Shown here: one piece after another, positions 17,139-27,610 of the stretch
Position numbering within the stretch: the first letter of the stretch is position 1
Layout of the letters: each line of letters opens with the position of its first letter
Origin: Phytophthora colocasiae
Taxonomy: Eukaryota; Oomycota; Peronosporomycetes; Peronosporales; Peronosporaceae
DNA: 64,000 bases
Assembly (NCBI GenBank): GCA_018806915.1
Contig: JAGKQI010000052.1
Span: forward strand, 620,001-684,000
Reading direction: 5' to 3'
Made by a program: the position numbers and the translations under genes
Notes under the pieces: generated by a model
The model's input: the letters and a program-made list of their open reading frames with translations, nothing else
What the model was told of the DNA's origin: nothing
Database searches by the model: none

Positions 17139-20100
17139 TTAATTCACAGCATGCTCAACAAGTTTCGCGTAGATGCCCTTCAAGTTGATCAGTTCCTGGT
17201 GGGTACCCTGCTCCGCGATTTTGCCGCCACTCACTACGCAAATCTTGTCCGCCTTACGGATCGTAGACAACCGATGAGCAATGATGATCGTCGTTCGCCG
17301 CTTCAACGCCACCACCTTGTCCAGAGCCTCCTGCACCACCTTCTCACTTTCCGAGTCCAACGCACTCGTAGCTTCATCCAGTAGCAAGATGTTCGGGTTC
17401 TTCAAGATGGCACGAGCGATGGCGATACGCTGTTTCTGACCGCCAGAGAGCTGCTCACCCTTCATCCCCACTTGAGTGTCGTAGCCGTCTGGGAACTTGG
17501 TGATGAATCCATGCGCGTTGGCCATCTTGGCAGCTTCTTCGATCTCTTCTTGACTCGGCTGTTCCGCCAACCCGTAGGCGATGTTCTCAGCGATAGTGCC
17601 AATGAACAGTGTGGGTTCCTGACCGACCAGACCGATCTGACTGCGCAGCCAGTTGAGATTGAGGTCACGTGTATCAACTCCATCAAGCAGCACTTGACCT
17701 TCAATGGGGTCGTAGAACCTCTCGATAAGCGATACACCAGTGCTTTTACCTCCCCCGCTTGGTCCACAGAAAGCCACGGTCTGTCCAGCTTCGATGGTGA
17801 GGTTGTAGTTGCGAAGGACGGTGACTTCGGGCCTTGTGGGGTATCGGAAGGTAATGTTCTTGAACTCAATTTTGCCTTGAAGTTGATCAATTTGTCGACC
17901 TCCTTCTTGAAATGAATCAATGGGGACTTTACGGTCACGGAGATCCACAATCGCTTTACCAGCTTTCAGAGCATTGTCAGATTCACCCATGAACGACGTC
18001 GCGTTACCAATACCTTGAGCTGACATCATGATAGCCATGAGCGTCCGCATAAGCTCCGTAAAGTTGATTTCCTGGTCGCGTACCAGTTTCCCACCATACC
18101 AAAACACCAGCGAGTAAGTGGCAAAGAGGATAAACGAGCTGAAACCCAGTGCGACGCCGTTCAACTGAGCTTCACGCCGTCCACTGGCTAAAGGTTCTTC
18201 CAATAACACCGAGAATTTCCCACAAATGGACTTCTCCAGCCCCAAAGAGACCACCGTACGGATGTTGCTGAGAGCTTCAGAAGCGTGAGCTCCGACATCC
18301 GACAGTTCATCGGCTAAATGTCCGGACGATTTCATTTGCCGCATACGAACCATTTGTCCAGCGATCAAGAAGGGGAAAACAGCCAGCATCACCAGTGTCA
18401 ACAACCAACTACCAGTCGTGAACGAGATCACCAGAGCTGCTGCGAACGTGAAAATTGCCTGAACTACGCGGCCTTGAGAGTCTCCCGATATTAGAGCTAC
18501 TTTAGTAGCATTTGTCGATAAATCAGCAGTCAAGGCACCTGTAGCGTTCTTCTTCTCATCGAAAAAGCCAATATTCTGCCGGCAAAGAGCAGTGAAGTGA
18601 ATATCTCGAAGGCGAGACGTAAGTTTCTCGGCCATGAACTTAAAGCAGTAGTTCTGGGTACTAGCAGCCACGAACATCACGAGCGAGCCACCGACGTAGC
18701 ACAAGCCGTACACCATCACGTCGTGCTTAAGATCGTCAAGAGCAGACTTAACGTTGGATTCCTTGTACAGTGTGTAGTTCTTGGTCATCGTAGCAACCAA
18801 TTCGCTAATCAGAACGGCTGAACCCGGTAGAGAACAACCCATAACTGCAGCTGCAATGATACCGACGATGAATGCAGGCCGTTCCGGACGGGAAAACGCC
18901 ATCGCGTCGAAGATTGTGAAGGATTTCGTGCTTTCTTCGCTATTCAGACTCGCCAGCTTCTCTTCTTCCAAGTTTTCACTAATCACCGATCGACTGCTGT
19001 GGGTTCTCACGCCTCCGGACTGTGGCTGTCCAATTTCAGCTTCTGCTAGGGCTGTAGCAGCAGCTTGAGCTTCTTCTTGAGCCTTTTCTTCCTGAATCGT
19101 GTACAATTTCCTGTAAATTCCGTCTTCAACCGCCACAAGCTCGTCGTGGTTGCCTTCTTCGACGACGTGGCCGCCATTCACCACCACGATCTTGTCAGCA
19201 CGACGGATAGTGCTCAAGCGGTGAGCAATGACCAGCGTCGTCATCCGAGTCTTGTCCATCAGATCGTTCAGAGCAGCTTGCACTACCCGCTCACTCTCTG
19301 CGTCCAGAGCACTCGTGGCCTCATCCAGTACGAGGATCTTGGGTTCCCGCACAATGGCCCGAGCGATGGCGACACGTTGCTTCTGACCACCAGACAATGA
19401 CACTCCCTTCTCACCTACGAGAGTATCGTACTGTTCTGGCAACGACATGATGAACGTGTGAGCGTTGGCCAGTTTGGCAGCCGCAACGACCTGGTAGCGC
19501 GAGATTCCGTTGCCTCCTGCTGCGATGTTCTCCAGGATGGAAGTGGCGAACAGTACAGGCTCTTGAGACACGAGACCGATCTGTGAGCGCAGCCACTTCA
19601 CGTTCAGAGTTTTCACATCACGACCATCGAGCAGGATGGAGCCTTCTTGTGGGTCGTAGAAGCGTTCAAGCAGGGAAATGAGCGTACTCTTGCCTCCTCC
19701 ACTGGATCCGACAAACGCTACGGTTTGTCCAGGCTCAATGGTGACGTTGTAGTCGTTGAGGATCTGCACGTCTGGACGACTTGGGTAGGTGAAATTCACG
19801 CCGACAGCTTGAATCCGTCCTACACAGGACTCCGGTTTCTCTCCTTCAGCTTTAGACGCGTCAATACTTGACGGTGTGTCAAGGATCTTGTAGATCTGAG
19901 CTGCGGCTCCTTTCGCTTCTGCTACTGCCGAAATGTTCGGTGTAATTTGTCCCAAAGAAATCGTCCCCATCAACAATCCGAAGAACGCCTGGAACACTTG
20001 ACTGGGAGACGTATCACCGTGCGCCACCTTTGATCCACCGTACCACAAACCAGCAGCGTACATGAGCCAGATACTGCACATGAAGAGCCCAAAGACTGCG

Positions 20101-20996
20101 GACGAGAACTTGGCCATCTGAATGTTGGTCTCTTCAGCTTTAGCTGCTCGTTCATTGTACTTGTCGATTGCCAACTTCTCGGCATTCAACGAAGAAACTG
20201 TACGAATAGACCCGAGAGTCTCTTCCGCTACAGCTCCAGCCTCTGCGTACATTTGCTGTGAGTGCACTGCTCGCTTACGGAGACTCGTCATCAAGACACC
20301 CAAAGACGCCACCATGAACGGCATGATGCACGCCATCACGAGACTCATATCCCATCCACGGACGAAGCCGATGACGTAGCCCGTGATGAATTGAGCCGTG
20401 TACTTGACGGATTCTCCGAGCTTCTGACCCATTCCATCCTTGATCTTGACTGTATCACCGGTAAGTCGACTCGATAGTGTCAACGGGTCACTACTGTCGT
20501 ACCAGCCGATGTTCATGTGCAACATGTGCTTGAACGCAGCGTCTCGTAGAGCTTTCATCTGTCGTTCGGATGAATTCACGAACACGACGTACGAGATATA
20601 GTCGGTAATGAACAGAGCTACCGCGATGTAGAGGTAGTCCAATGCTGCTTTGTTCACTGCATCCATATCAACACCACCGTCTGCTTGAGCGAAAGCTCCG
20701 ATAGCGTCACCGAATACTAGAGCCATGCACGGAAACAACGCGCCGCCAATTCCAGCCATTACGACGCCAACGGATAACAGGAGGTTGTCGGCAGTTGTAC
20801 CATAGCGATAAAGCTCTCGGAATGGGATAGTTGGCACCTTTTTCGATGTTGTTGGAGCTTCTGGTTCACGGGAGACATCGGATTTTCGGCCATCGTTGCC
20901 ACGCGGAGTCATTACTTGAACATACGAATTTTGAGGTGCAGTCTCAGCATCTCCGCCGGACTCGAAAGTTTCTGGGTGGAGAGATGGAGGCGCCAT
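17139..20996 (-). CDS. ABCB full transporter (MDR/P-glycoprotein type), copy ABC1
   Basis: Intronless, 1,285 residues, TMD-NBD-TMD-NBD. It would export hydrophobic compounds across a membrane using ATP. NBD1 has Walker A GSSGGGKST (about residue 427), signature LSGGQKQRVAIARA (about 532), Walker B ILVLDEATSALD and the H-loop IAHRLST. NBD2 has GPSGGGKST (about 1076), LSGGQKQRIAIARA (about 1182) and LLLDEATSALD. Both ATP sites therefore look competent. The start at 20996 (MAPPSLHPET) is preferred over the longer frame from 21083 because paralogues also begin MAP. The N-terminal 70 residues are polar and cytosolic. The 3' NBD2 segment is nearly identical to ABC3 and ABC4. Six close relatives lie in this window. 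The substrate is unknown; drug, phytoalexin or lipid export are family possibilities. Confidence 0.93.
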   Translation of the reverse strand: MAPPSLHPETFESGGDAETAPQNSYVQVMTPRGNDGRKSDVSREPEAPTTSKKVPTIPFRELYRYGTTADNLLLSVGVVMAGIGGALFPCMALVFGDAIGAFAQADGGVDMDAVNKAALDYLYIAVALFITDYISYVVFVNSSERQMKALRDAAFKHMLHMNIGWYDSSDPLTLSSRLTGDTVKIKDGMGQKLGESVKYTAQFITGYVIGFVRGWDMSLVMACIMPFMVASLGVLMTSLRKRAVHSQQMYAEAGAVAEETLGSIRTVSSLNAEKLAIDKYNERAAKAEETNIQMAKFSSAVFGLFMCSIWLMYAAGLWYGGSKVAHGDTSPSQVFQAFFGLLMGTISLGQITPNISAVAEAKGAAAQIYKILDTPSSIDASKAEGEKPESCVGRIQAVGVNFTYPSRPDVQILNDYNVTIEPGQTVAFVGSSGGGKSTLISLLERFYDPQEGSILLDGRDVKTLNVKWLRSQIGLVSQEPVLFATSILENIAAGGNGISRYQVVAAAKLANAHTFIMSLPEQYDTLVGEKGVSLSGGQKQRVAIARAIVREPKILVLDEATSALDAESERVVQAALNDLMDKTRMTTLVIAHRLSTIRRADKIVVVNGGHVVEEGNHDELVAVEDGIYRKLYTIQEEKAQEEAQAAATALAEAEIGQPQSGGVRTHSSRSVISENLEEEKLASLNSEESTKSFTIFDAMAFSRPERPAFIVGIIAAAVMGCSLPGSAVLISELVATMTKNYTLYKESNVKSALDDLKHDVMVYGLCYVGGSLVMFVAASTQNYCFKFMAEKLTSRLRDIHFTALCRQNIGFFDEKKNATGALTADLSTNATKVALISGDSQGRVVQAIFTFAAALVISFTTGSWLLTLVMLAVFPFLIAGQMVRMRQMKSSGHLADELSDVGAHASEALSNIRTVVSLGLEKSICGKFSVLLEEPLASGRREAQLNGVALGFSSFILFATYSLVFWYGGKLVRDQEINFTELMRTLMAIMMSAQGIGNATSFMGESDNALKAGKAIVDLRDRKVPIDSFQEGGRQIDQLQGKIEFKNITFRYPTRPEVTVLRNYNLTIEAGQTVAFCGPSGGGKSTGVSLIERFYDPIEGQVLLDGVDTRDLNLNWLRSQIGLVGQEPTLFIGTIAENIAYGLAEQPSQEEIEEAAKMANAHGFITKFPDGYDTQVGMKGEQLSGGQKQRIAIARAILKNPNILLLDEATSALDSESEKVVQEALDKVVALKRRTTIIIAHRLSTIRKADKICVVSGGKIAEQGTHQELINLKGIYAKLVEHAVN

Positions 20997-21826
20997 GGCT
21001 GATTCGATTCTGATAGCCAAGTCCAAGTGTGATAATTGCCAAGTGCAAAGGGAGGGTTCCTTCGGGTAAGACCCTGATGGCAACCACCCTATACTATGTA
21101 AGGGGCACTGCGGTAATCAATTGGTTTCAAGTGTAACGCTGATCCGTCCAGAGTCTGGACTGCAGCGTAACGGGGTGTCGTAAAATGACTCGCATGTGGG
21201 AAGAGAATGATGGTTTCAACTGGGTAAGAAGCAGTTTCAGCAAAACGAAGTTCTTGTTCGGCGTAATCGAACGGGTCGATAATCAAAAATGGTGCCGCAA
21301 CTTCTTAAGATAGCAAGCTACTTCCTTCTTCGTGCAATTTATATCATTCTCATGAGAAAAAGGCACTTCCTTCACCTAGAACTATTCTCTCCGATGGTCC
21401 TACGTCATTGCCTTTTCAACGAGTCCACCTGGTGGGTGCATTGCTATCTTCTTTAGTCGGTACTTCATTCTTAGTATGGACATTCTTTTAAGATATTTAT
21501 CAAATTGCTTTAAGTGAAGGAGGAAAGGTTCTGAGCGAGTCATTTCTTTAAATTTGGCATCCCTGAAAAGTGTGGCCTCTAATATGTTGGCCTTGGTGGG
21601 CTTGCCGGCACTTCGCACGGTTTGGTCGCCAGTGACAGGTGCGTGACTACGGCGACAACATGTAGAACAATGAGCTCAGTCCCCAGAATTTGATGACAAA
21701 ACGTGATGTAATCAATTTTCATCACCTTGATGTATTTGTACTGACAGAGCATTAACGACACCGATGATAGCCTTTGACTCTCTTCCTCATTCTTTCCCAC
21801 TCCAGAATCCGTCAGATTGAGAAAAG
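20997..21826. other. Intergenic region between divergent ABC1 and the CRN gene
   Basis: No recognised gene. A minus-strand frame at 21089-21286 (65 codons) has a protein-like composition (DPFDYAEQELRFAETA, LPHASHF-like stretch) and stays open upstream in sense, so it may be a fragment of an old gene or element, but I cannot name it. The rest is AT-rich. Confidence 0.35.
21787..21793 (+). promoter_or_regulatory. Oomycete initiator-like element before the CRN gene
   Basis: TCATTCT followed by TTCCC matches the oomycete initiator YCAnTTYY with a pyrimidine-rich follow-on, 34 nt before the ATG. Confidence 0.4.
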
Positions 21827-23824
21827 ATGGAGCTGAAGCTGTTGATCGCCCTGGATGGAATGCTAGGAAGCGTTTTTTCTGTCATAATCGATGCAAACAA
21901 GTCGGTGGACGAGTTGAGGAAGGCGATCATAAAAAAGAAACAGAATGACTTTAAGGATGTTGAACTCGATGAGCTGCAGCTCTTCCTGGCCAAGACGGAG
22001 AGCGGAGAATGGTTACCAAATGATGAAAATCTAGACAAACTGCTGCAGAATAAAGTTGACACTTCGAAAATGCAGCAATTGAACATGTCGTGGAAGTTGA
22101 ACAATGAAAAGCCGGCTTTGTTTGGGTCGGGCGTGTCACTCGGAGAGGGTGTGGTTCATGTGCTGGTTAAGATTGGATTAAAGCGTCCAGCAGAAGATGA
22201 ACGTGTTGGCGTCCCGAAAAGACCGAAAACTACAGATACTGGAGATCTCGAAGCTACTCTACTGAATATAATACGCGCGTTAGAAGCTATACGGCCAAAT
22301 ACCTTGAGAGTTTTCGAGAAGTTACCTGTAAGTGAAAGCGAATTCCAACTTGATAATTTGACTACGATACGACAGAGTGGTAATCCAATTGTCATGACAC
22401 CTGAATTGCACGCGTTTTGGGAGGAATTCGGTGCATTCCCTCCATTTTATTTCGTTCGGGTGGAAGAATGTGTGTTCTGGAAGGTGATCAAAAAGCTGCT
22501 ATTCAGCAAGGATCGTGTTGTGATGGTAGGTTCTCCGGGTGTCGGGAAATCCTGTTTTCTGATGCTGATGGCGTTTTATCTGGCGTGCATCAAAAAGACA
22601 AAGGTGCTCGTGATTCGTCACTTAAAAACAACAAAAGCGACAAATGCAGTGGTATATTTTGACGGCCAAGGATCATACGCTCGGCTAATTAACGTCAGTT
22701 GCAATGATTTATTCGCGATCCGGCGGCAAGTTAAGGGTTCTATCGTTCTTGTAGATGGGTATGATCAAGTAGAGCTAAGCCAATCCATGGCACTCGAACC
22801 CTTTCATTTTCTAGCAACCTCATGCCAGTTTGATGCAAAAGCAGACGACTCTTCTCACATTGTCGTTTTGCCGGCGTGGCGTGAAAGTGACTTGATGAAT
22901 TACGCGAAGTTAACGAATTGGGTAGTCAAAACGGGGTTGTCCAAGACCATACCAGTGGAAGATTCGGTTTTACGAAAACTCGTCAAGGAGCAGCATTTCT
23001 TCAGTGGTGGGAGTTTGCGTCAATTTTGTCAGACGCGGAAGGAAGCCACGCTACGAGCATATTGTCCCGTGAATCGAGACGAAGTGGTTAATTTGGTGTA
23101 CAATTTTCGTGGAGGAACGTACAGATGTCGAGAAGATCGATTCCGGCGTCACTACATCACTGACTGTCATAAAGAACAGGACTACCAGGATTTTAGGTGC
23201 TGGAAACTGTTTGTGGATTCTGGATATGTATTGAGTAAGCTGGGGCCGATGGTTGATATGAACAAGCTGTTCAATCATTACCAGTATGCTAAATCTGTTG
23301 GTGCTGGTTTCCATAGTATCACATACAAACAATTGTTCCACAGTGCAGTTCGTGGGTCTATCGCGAAACAGCAACCGGTTGTGGTGAGGTTTCGGGAAGG
23401 ATCACAGTATGAGAAACTTGAAATTCAAGCAAAGGTTGATTGTTGTGGCGAAGATGAAGCTTCGTGCTATCGTTGCTTGTCCACACTAAAAGACGACACT
23501 TACTGGTATTCTGACTACCAGTTCTTCCCTTTCATCGACGCAGTAGCCACGTGTGAAGCTTTCCCAACTGGAAGTAAACGTTCCGAGACAATCGTAGCTT
23601 TTATTCAGATGACAACTCAAAGCGAACAAAAAATCAAGGGAGAACGATTGAGCCGGTTGAATGAAGAGATGGATAAAAATCAATTGCTGAAGGACAAGCC
23701 ACGTGCGTTTGTTGTAGTAGTTCCTGATGCTGATGTCTGCGAAAACTTCCAACTTCAGGATGAGCCAGGCGTTTGCACGATTCCAACACTGGTAGGTTAC
23801 TTCACCAGAACAAGTGAAAACTGA
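21827..23824 (+). CDS. Crinkler (CRN) effector with P-loop NTPase and nuclease-like C-terminus
   Basis: Intronless, 665 residues. The N-terminal translocation module has LQLFLAK (residues 50-56) and ends with HVLV (111-114), the two CRN hallmarks. It is followed by a bipartite nuclear-localisation-like cluster (KR at 119-120, KRPK at 131-134). The C-terminal part has a P-loop NTPase: Walker A GSPGVGKS (235-242) and Walker B IVLVDGYD (306-313). Near the end FPFIDAV and IVAFIQMT resemble the Asp and Gln strands of a restriction-nuclease-like fold, which fits the NTPase-plus-nuclease class of CRN proteins. No classical signal peptide is evident. CRN proteins of this type are delivered into plant cells and act in the nucleus. 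The frame is intact; expression cannot be judged. Confidence 0.85.
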   Translation: MELKLLIALDGMLGSVFSVIIDANKSVDELRKAIIKKKQNDFKDVELDELQLFLAKTESGEWLPNDENLDKLLQNKVDTSKMQQLNMSWKLNNEKPALFGSGVSLGEGVVHVLVKIGLKRPAEDERVGVPKRPKTTDTGDLEATLLNIIRALEAIRPNTLRVFEKLPVSESEFQLDNLTTIRQSGNPIVMTPELHAFWEEFGAFPPFYFVRVEECVFWKVIKKLLFSKDRVVMVGSPGVGKSCFLMLMAFYLACIKKTKVLVIRHLKTTKATNAVVYFDGQGSYARLINVSCNDLFAIRRQVKGSIVLVDGYDQVELSQSMALEPFHFLATSCQFDAKADDSSHIVVLPAWRESDLMNYAKLTNWVVKTGLSKTIPVEDSVLRKLVKEQHFFSGGSLRQFCQTRKEATLRAYCPVNRDEVVNLVYNFRGGTYRCREDRFRRHYITDCHKEQDYQDFRCWKLFVDSGYVLSKLGPMVDMNKLFNHYQYAKSVGAGFHSITYKQLFHSAVRGSIAKQQPVVVRFREGSQYEKLEIQAKVDCCGEDEASCYRCLSTLKDDTYWYSDYQFFPFIDAVATCEAFPTGSKRSETIVAFIQMTTQSEQKIKGERLSRLNEEMDKNQLLKDKPRAFVVVVPDADVCENFQLQDEPGVCTIPTLVGYFTRTSEN

Positions 23825-23895
23825 AACCGAGCACTCTTTACCAATGGTATTGGAAAGCTAATCGGAGAGTATATTTTTTCTGATGAAATCAATAG

Positions 23896-24897
23896 CTAAG
23901 ATAATCTAGCTTTTTGGACGAGTTTCGCGTAGATGCCCTTCAAGTTGATCAGTTCCTGGTGCTCCGCGATCTTGCCACCACTCACTACACAAATCTTGTC
24001 CGCCTTACGGATCGTCGACAACCGATGAGCAATGAGCCGTCCGTGAAATACCACTACTCTCAATGTTGTTTTACTTATACCATGATGTAGCATCTTTCCC
24101 GACGATCCGGTCGATACTGCGCCGTGATTCGCCCAATCGTTCTGCCCAATCCACCGCGTATGTTCCACTCATAGGTGAAATTCACGCCGACAGCTTGAAT
24201 CCGTCCTACGCAGGACTCGGGTTTGTCGCCTTCGTGATCGTTCGAAGCATCAATAGCTGAGGTTGTATCCAGGATATTGCAGCAGCTCCTTTGGCTTCGG
24301 CGATGGCCGAGACGTTAGGCTTGATCTGACCGAGGGACATCGTCCCCATCAACACACCGAAGAAAGCTTGGAACACGTCAGACGGCGAAGTTTTGTCTCG
24401 AGCCACCTTGGACCCCGTACATGAGCCAGACACATCCGATGAAGAACCCGAAGGCGATGGAGGACAACTTTCCCACTTGAATGTTGGTCTCTTCAGCGGC
24501 CAACGCTCTCTCGTTGTACTTGGCAATAGCCTTCTTTTCCGTGTTGAGGGACGACACCGTTCGGATAGAGCCCAATGTCTCCTCAGCCACAGCTCCAGCC
24601 TCCGCGTACATCTGCTGTGAATGGACCGCTCGCTTCTGCATGATCTTCAGTAGAACACCCATGGATCCAGCCATAAACGGCATCAAGCACGACATCACCA
24701 GCGTGATATCCCACCCACGAACAAACCCGATGATGTACCCCGAGAAGAACTGGCAGATGAAGCGAACGGCGTCTCCGAACTTCTGGCCCATGCCGTCCTT
24801 GACCTTGACCGTGTCTCCTGTCAGTCGACTCGATAGCTGCAACGGGTCGATCTGGTCGTACCAGCTGATGTCCAAGTACAGCAAGTGTCGAAGTACC
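23896..24897 (-). pseudogene. ABCB transporter pseudogene ABC2, 3' part (rearranged)
   Basis: Minus strand, continuing the gene whose 5' part is at 29131-29605. The segment from 24897 encodes the middle of TMD1 (LRHLLYLDISWYDQ to FFIGCVWLMY). A deletion of about 20 nt then shifts phase, and a second small deletion follows KGAAA. The frame reaches VGVNFTY (start of NBD1) at about 24170. About 130 bp of unrelated filler then replaces NBD1, TMD2 and most of NBD2. Homology resumes only for the last 40 or so codons (IAHRLSTIRKADKICVV to the stop at 23896), which also lack three codons (QGT). It is the closest relative of ABC4 and cannot make a transporter. Confidence 0.85.
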
Positions 24898-25087
24898 AAT
24901 AACGATTGCGCGTATTCTTGACGATGCAAAATGAAAAGTGATCATATTAGTAAAGACTTCCTCCTACTCGCTAGCTATTGATCCATTCTAGAACACTCGA
25001 AGCCTCACCAAACGAATCCTCTGCTGTGCGAGTTGCTGCTGTCCTGTCCGTGCAGATTGGAGCAAATCTTCTTCTAGAACTCCGACA
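24898..25087 (-). repeat. 3' LTR of the Copia element
   Basis: 190 bp, identical by eye to 28941-29130. Confidence 0.9.
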
Positions 25088-25094
25088 CTCCCCC

Positions 25095-25780
25095 TCAACT
25101 CGCACTCTGAGTTGTAGAGTTCGTGACGCCACTTGCCTCACGAAGCTTCACTAATTGCGGTGTTGGAATCGCCTTGGTAAGATAGTCAGCTAGCTGCTCA
25201 TTCGACGGTACGTGCTGCAACTGAATGTTACCCGCTTCAACGTGATCTCTGACGAAGTGTGCACGAAGGTCAATGTGTTTCGCTCGCGGCGTGTATCCTT
25301 GGTTTGTCGCGATACTGATGGCCGACTGGTTATCCAAGTAGATTGTTGATGCACTGCGAAGTTTGAATCCCATTTCGGTAAGCAAATACCGAAGCCAAAT
25401 CACTTCTTGAGCCGCAAGAGCTAATGCAATGTACTCTGCCTCAGCAGATGACAGAGCAACTGTAGGTTGTCGTTTACTCTTGTACACGACTGGTCCTCCT
25501 CCAAGCAGCAGTAGTACTCCAGATGTAGATCGACGACTGCCTTTGTCACCACCCCAATTTGCGTCAGCAAAGGTCTGTAGTGTGAAACGTGCCGAACGCT
25601 GGAACAAGATCCCATGTGTGATTGTACCTTTCAGGTACTTGAGAACTCGGACTGCAGCGCGCCAGTGCATTTCACGAGGCTGTTCGAGAAACTGGGACAA
25701 AGTAGATAGAGATGCACTAATGTCCGGTCGTAGCATTAGCGACGTAGAGAAGAGATCCAATCAGCTCGCGATACTCGGTG
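25095..25780 (-). pseudogene. pol: Copia RNase H domain
   Basis: Minus-strand frame containing LMLRPDISASLSTLSQFLEQP, the RNase H residues in FADANWGG and ALSSAEAEYIALA, LDNQSAI, and the C-terminal ADYLTKAIPT motif of Copia elements. It is separated from the RT frame by stops and phase changes between about 25760 and 25880, where traces of the connecting segment (YRELIGSLLYVAN) are visible in another phase. Confidence 0.85.
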
Positions 25781-25876
25781 CGGTTGCGGTGGTCATCGTG
25801 AGAATCGTCAGGAGTTAAATCTTGACCAAGAACCATGGGTTTCGAACAGGATTGCATCCATGTAGGCTAAATTTCT

Positions 25877-27145
25877 CTAGCATCCTTGAAATGAACTGCG
25901 TCTGTCTGAGCAAAAGCTCCCCTTCTCCACTGCGTACTGAATCTCCATACCCAGCACGTATCGAGCTTCTCCAAGTGACTTCTGTGTGAAATGTTCAGCA
26001 AGTTCGTCATAAATTTTGTCAGCCATCTCGTCACTCTTGCACCCAATTAGAAGATCATCCACGTACAAGATAATGAAGACCGGCGAGCTGGTTTTCCCAC
26101 TCTGGTGCCTGACGAACAAGCATGGATCAGCACGACACTGCTCAAATCCCATCGAAATGAACACAGATCGAATTTTCTTGTACCAAACCGCTGCAGCCTG
26201 TTTCAGGCCATACAAACTTCGTCTCAACTTGCACACCATGCCTTCAGGAATATTCACACCCAGCGGTGGAGCCATGTACACATCTTCTTCTAGGTCTCCA
26301 TTGAGAAATGCGGTCTCGACGTCAAACTGGCGGATGATCAATCCTAGCTTGCAACACACCGCAAGGAACACCCGAATAGTGTTTGTACTAGCAACGGGAG
26401 AGTAGGTACTGAAGTAGTCAATTCCACGCGTCTGCAAGTACCCAAGCGCGACTAAGCGTGCCTTGTAGCGTACGATTTCGCCTTTCTCGTCAAACTTGTG
26501 CGCAAATACCCACTTGAACCCGATGACTTTTACTCCTGGTGGTCGGCGAACCACATCCCACGTGTGATTTCTAATGTGAGCTCGGATTTCTCGCCTGATT
26601 GCCTCTTTCCACTGCTGCGATTCTGGTGACGACATCGCTTCGGCATAACTTTGCGGTACATCTGTCGACGAGAGCGCGATTTCATACTCGTCAAGGCGCT
26701 GCCGCTTAGGTTCGGGTTCATCAATGTCACTTCCACTCCGAGTTGTAATTGCAGGCGCGTCTGACAGCAATGGTACGCCACATTCAATGTCAGAATCATC
26801 ACCATTAGTGAGTAGTCGTGGAGCGGTATACGAAAGTGACTGAGGCTTCGTAGATCCACCACTAAAGACCAGTTGATCACCACTTGAGTCAGTGAAGTAG
26901 CGAGCGTTTTGAGGGACCAAAGCTGATTCCTCGCGGGTAGCTTGTTGAATTTGAGGAACACTAGAAGTTGCCGTGATACGGGGAACGCGTGGAGCTGAAC
27001 TCGCAGTTATTTGACGAGTCGTCTCACTTGGTAACAGGGTAGCAGTACTTGTGCGTTCATCGGCGCGATGCGTCAGGTGTTGTGGCATGACAGCAGGAGT
27101 TTCGATGCCTTGAATCTCTCGTCTCTCCCCACCACTTGCGCTCAA
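25877..27145 (-). pseudogene. pol: Copia reverse transcriptase
   Basis: Contains the family blocks WKEAIRREIRAHIRNHTWDVV, KWVFAHKFDEKGEIVRYKARLVA, QFDVETAFLNGDLEEDVYM, LRRSLYGLKQA and the catalytic ILYVDDLLI. About 130 N-terminal residues are a variable Ser/Thr-rich linker. A frameshift after VLGMEIQYAVE ends it early. Confidence 0.85.
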
Positions 27146-27610
27146 CTTGCATGCCGTGCAGCATCGATCGCGCCATCTCCGTGACGGTCCTGTTCATACG
27201 TTCTGCAAGACCATTTTGCTGTGGTGAGTACGGTGCCGTCGTCTGATGAACGATCCCGTGCTTCACGCAGAACGAATTCAATCGCTTGTTCACGTACTCA
27301 CCACCGTTATCACTCCTTAAACACTTCACTCGTCGTCCATATTGGGTTGCCACTAACGCGAAATACTCCTCGAACTTGTCAAATACCACAGACTTGTTGG
27401 GAATCAAGTACACGTGAACAAATCTCGTGAAGTCATCGATAAAAGTGAGCATGTAGCGAGCGCCACCTTTTGACACAGGCTTAATGGGGCCCATTACGTC
27501 GGAATGCACGATCTCGAACGGCTGAGATGTCTTCACTTCACTTCCAGACCGGTGTACAAATGGACTTGTCGACATCTTCCCGCAGGCACAACCCTCACAA
27601 ATGCCGTTAT
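27130..27610 (-). pseudogene. pol: Copia integrase core, C-terminal part deleted
   Basis: The DDE integrase is visible: VHSDVMGPI (first Asp), LRSDNGGEYV (second Asp), PQQNGLAERMNRT (Glu). After KWWGE the sequence jumps within about 25 bp to the RT linker, so the C-terminal integrase domain is missing. The zinc-binding residues upstream (CEGCACGK) are in another phase from gag, with the break near 27610 at a TTTT run. Confidence 0.8.
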
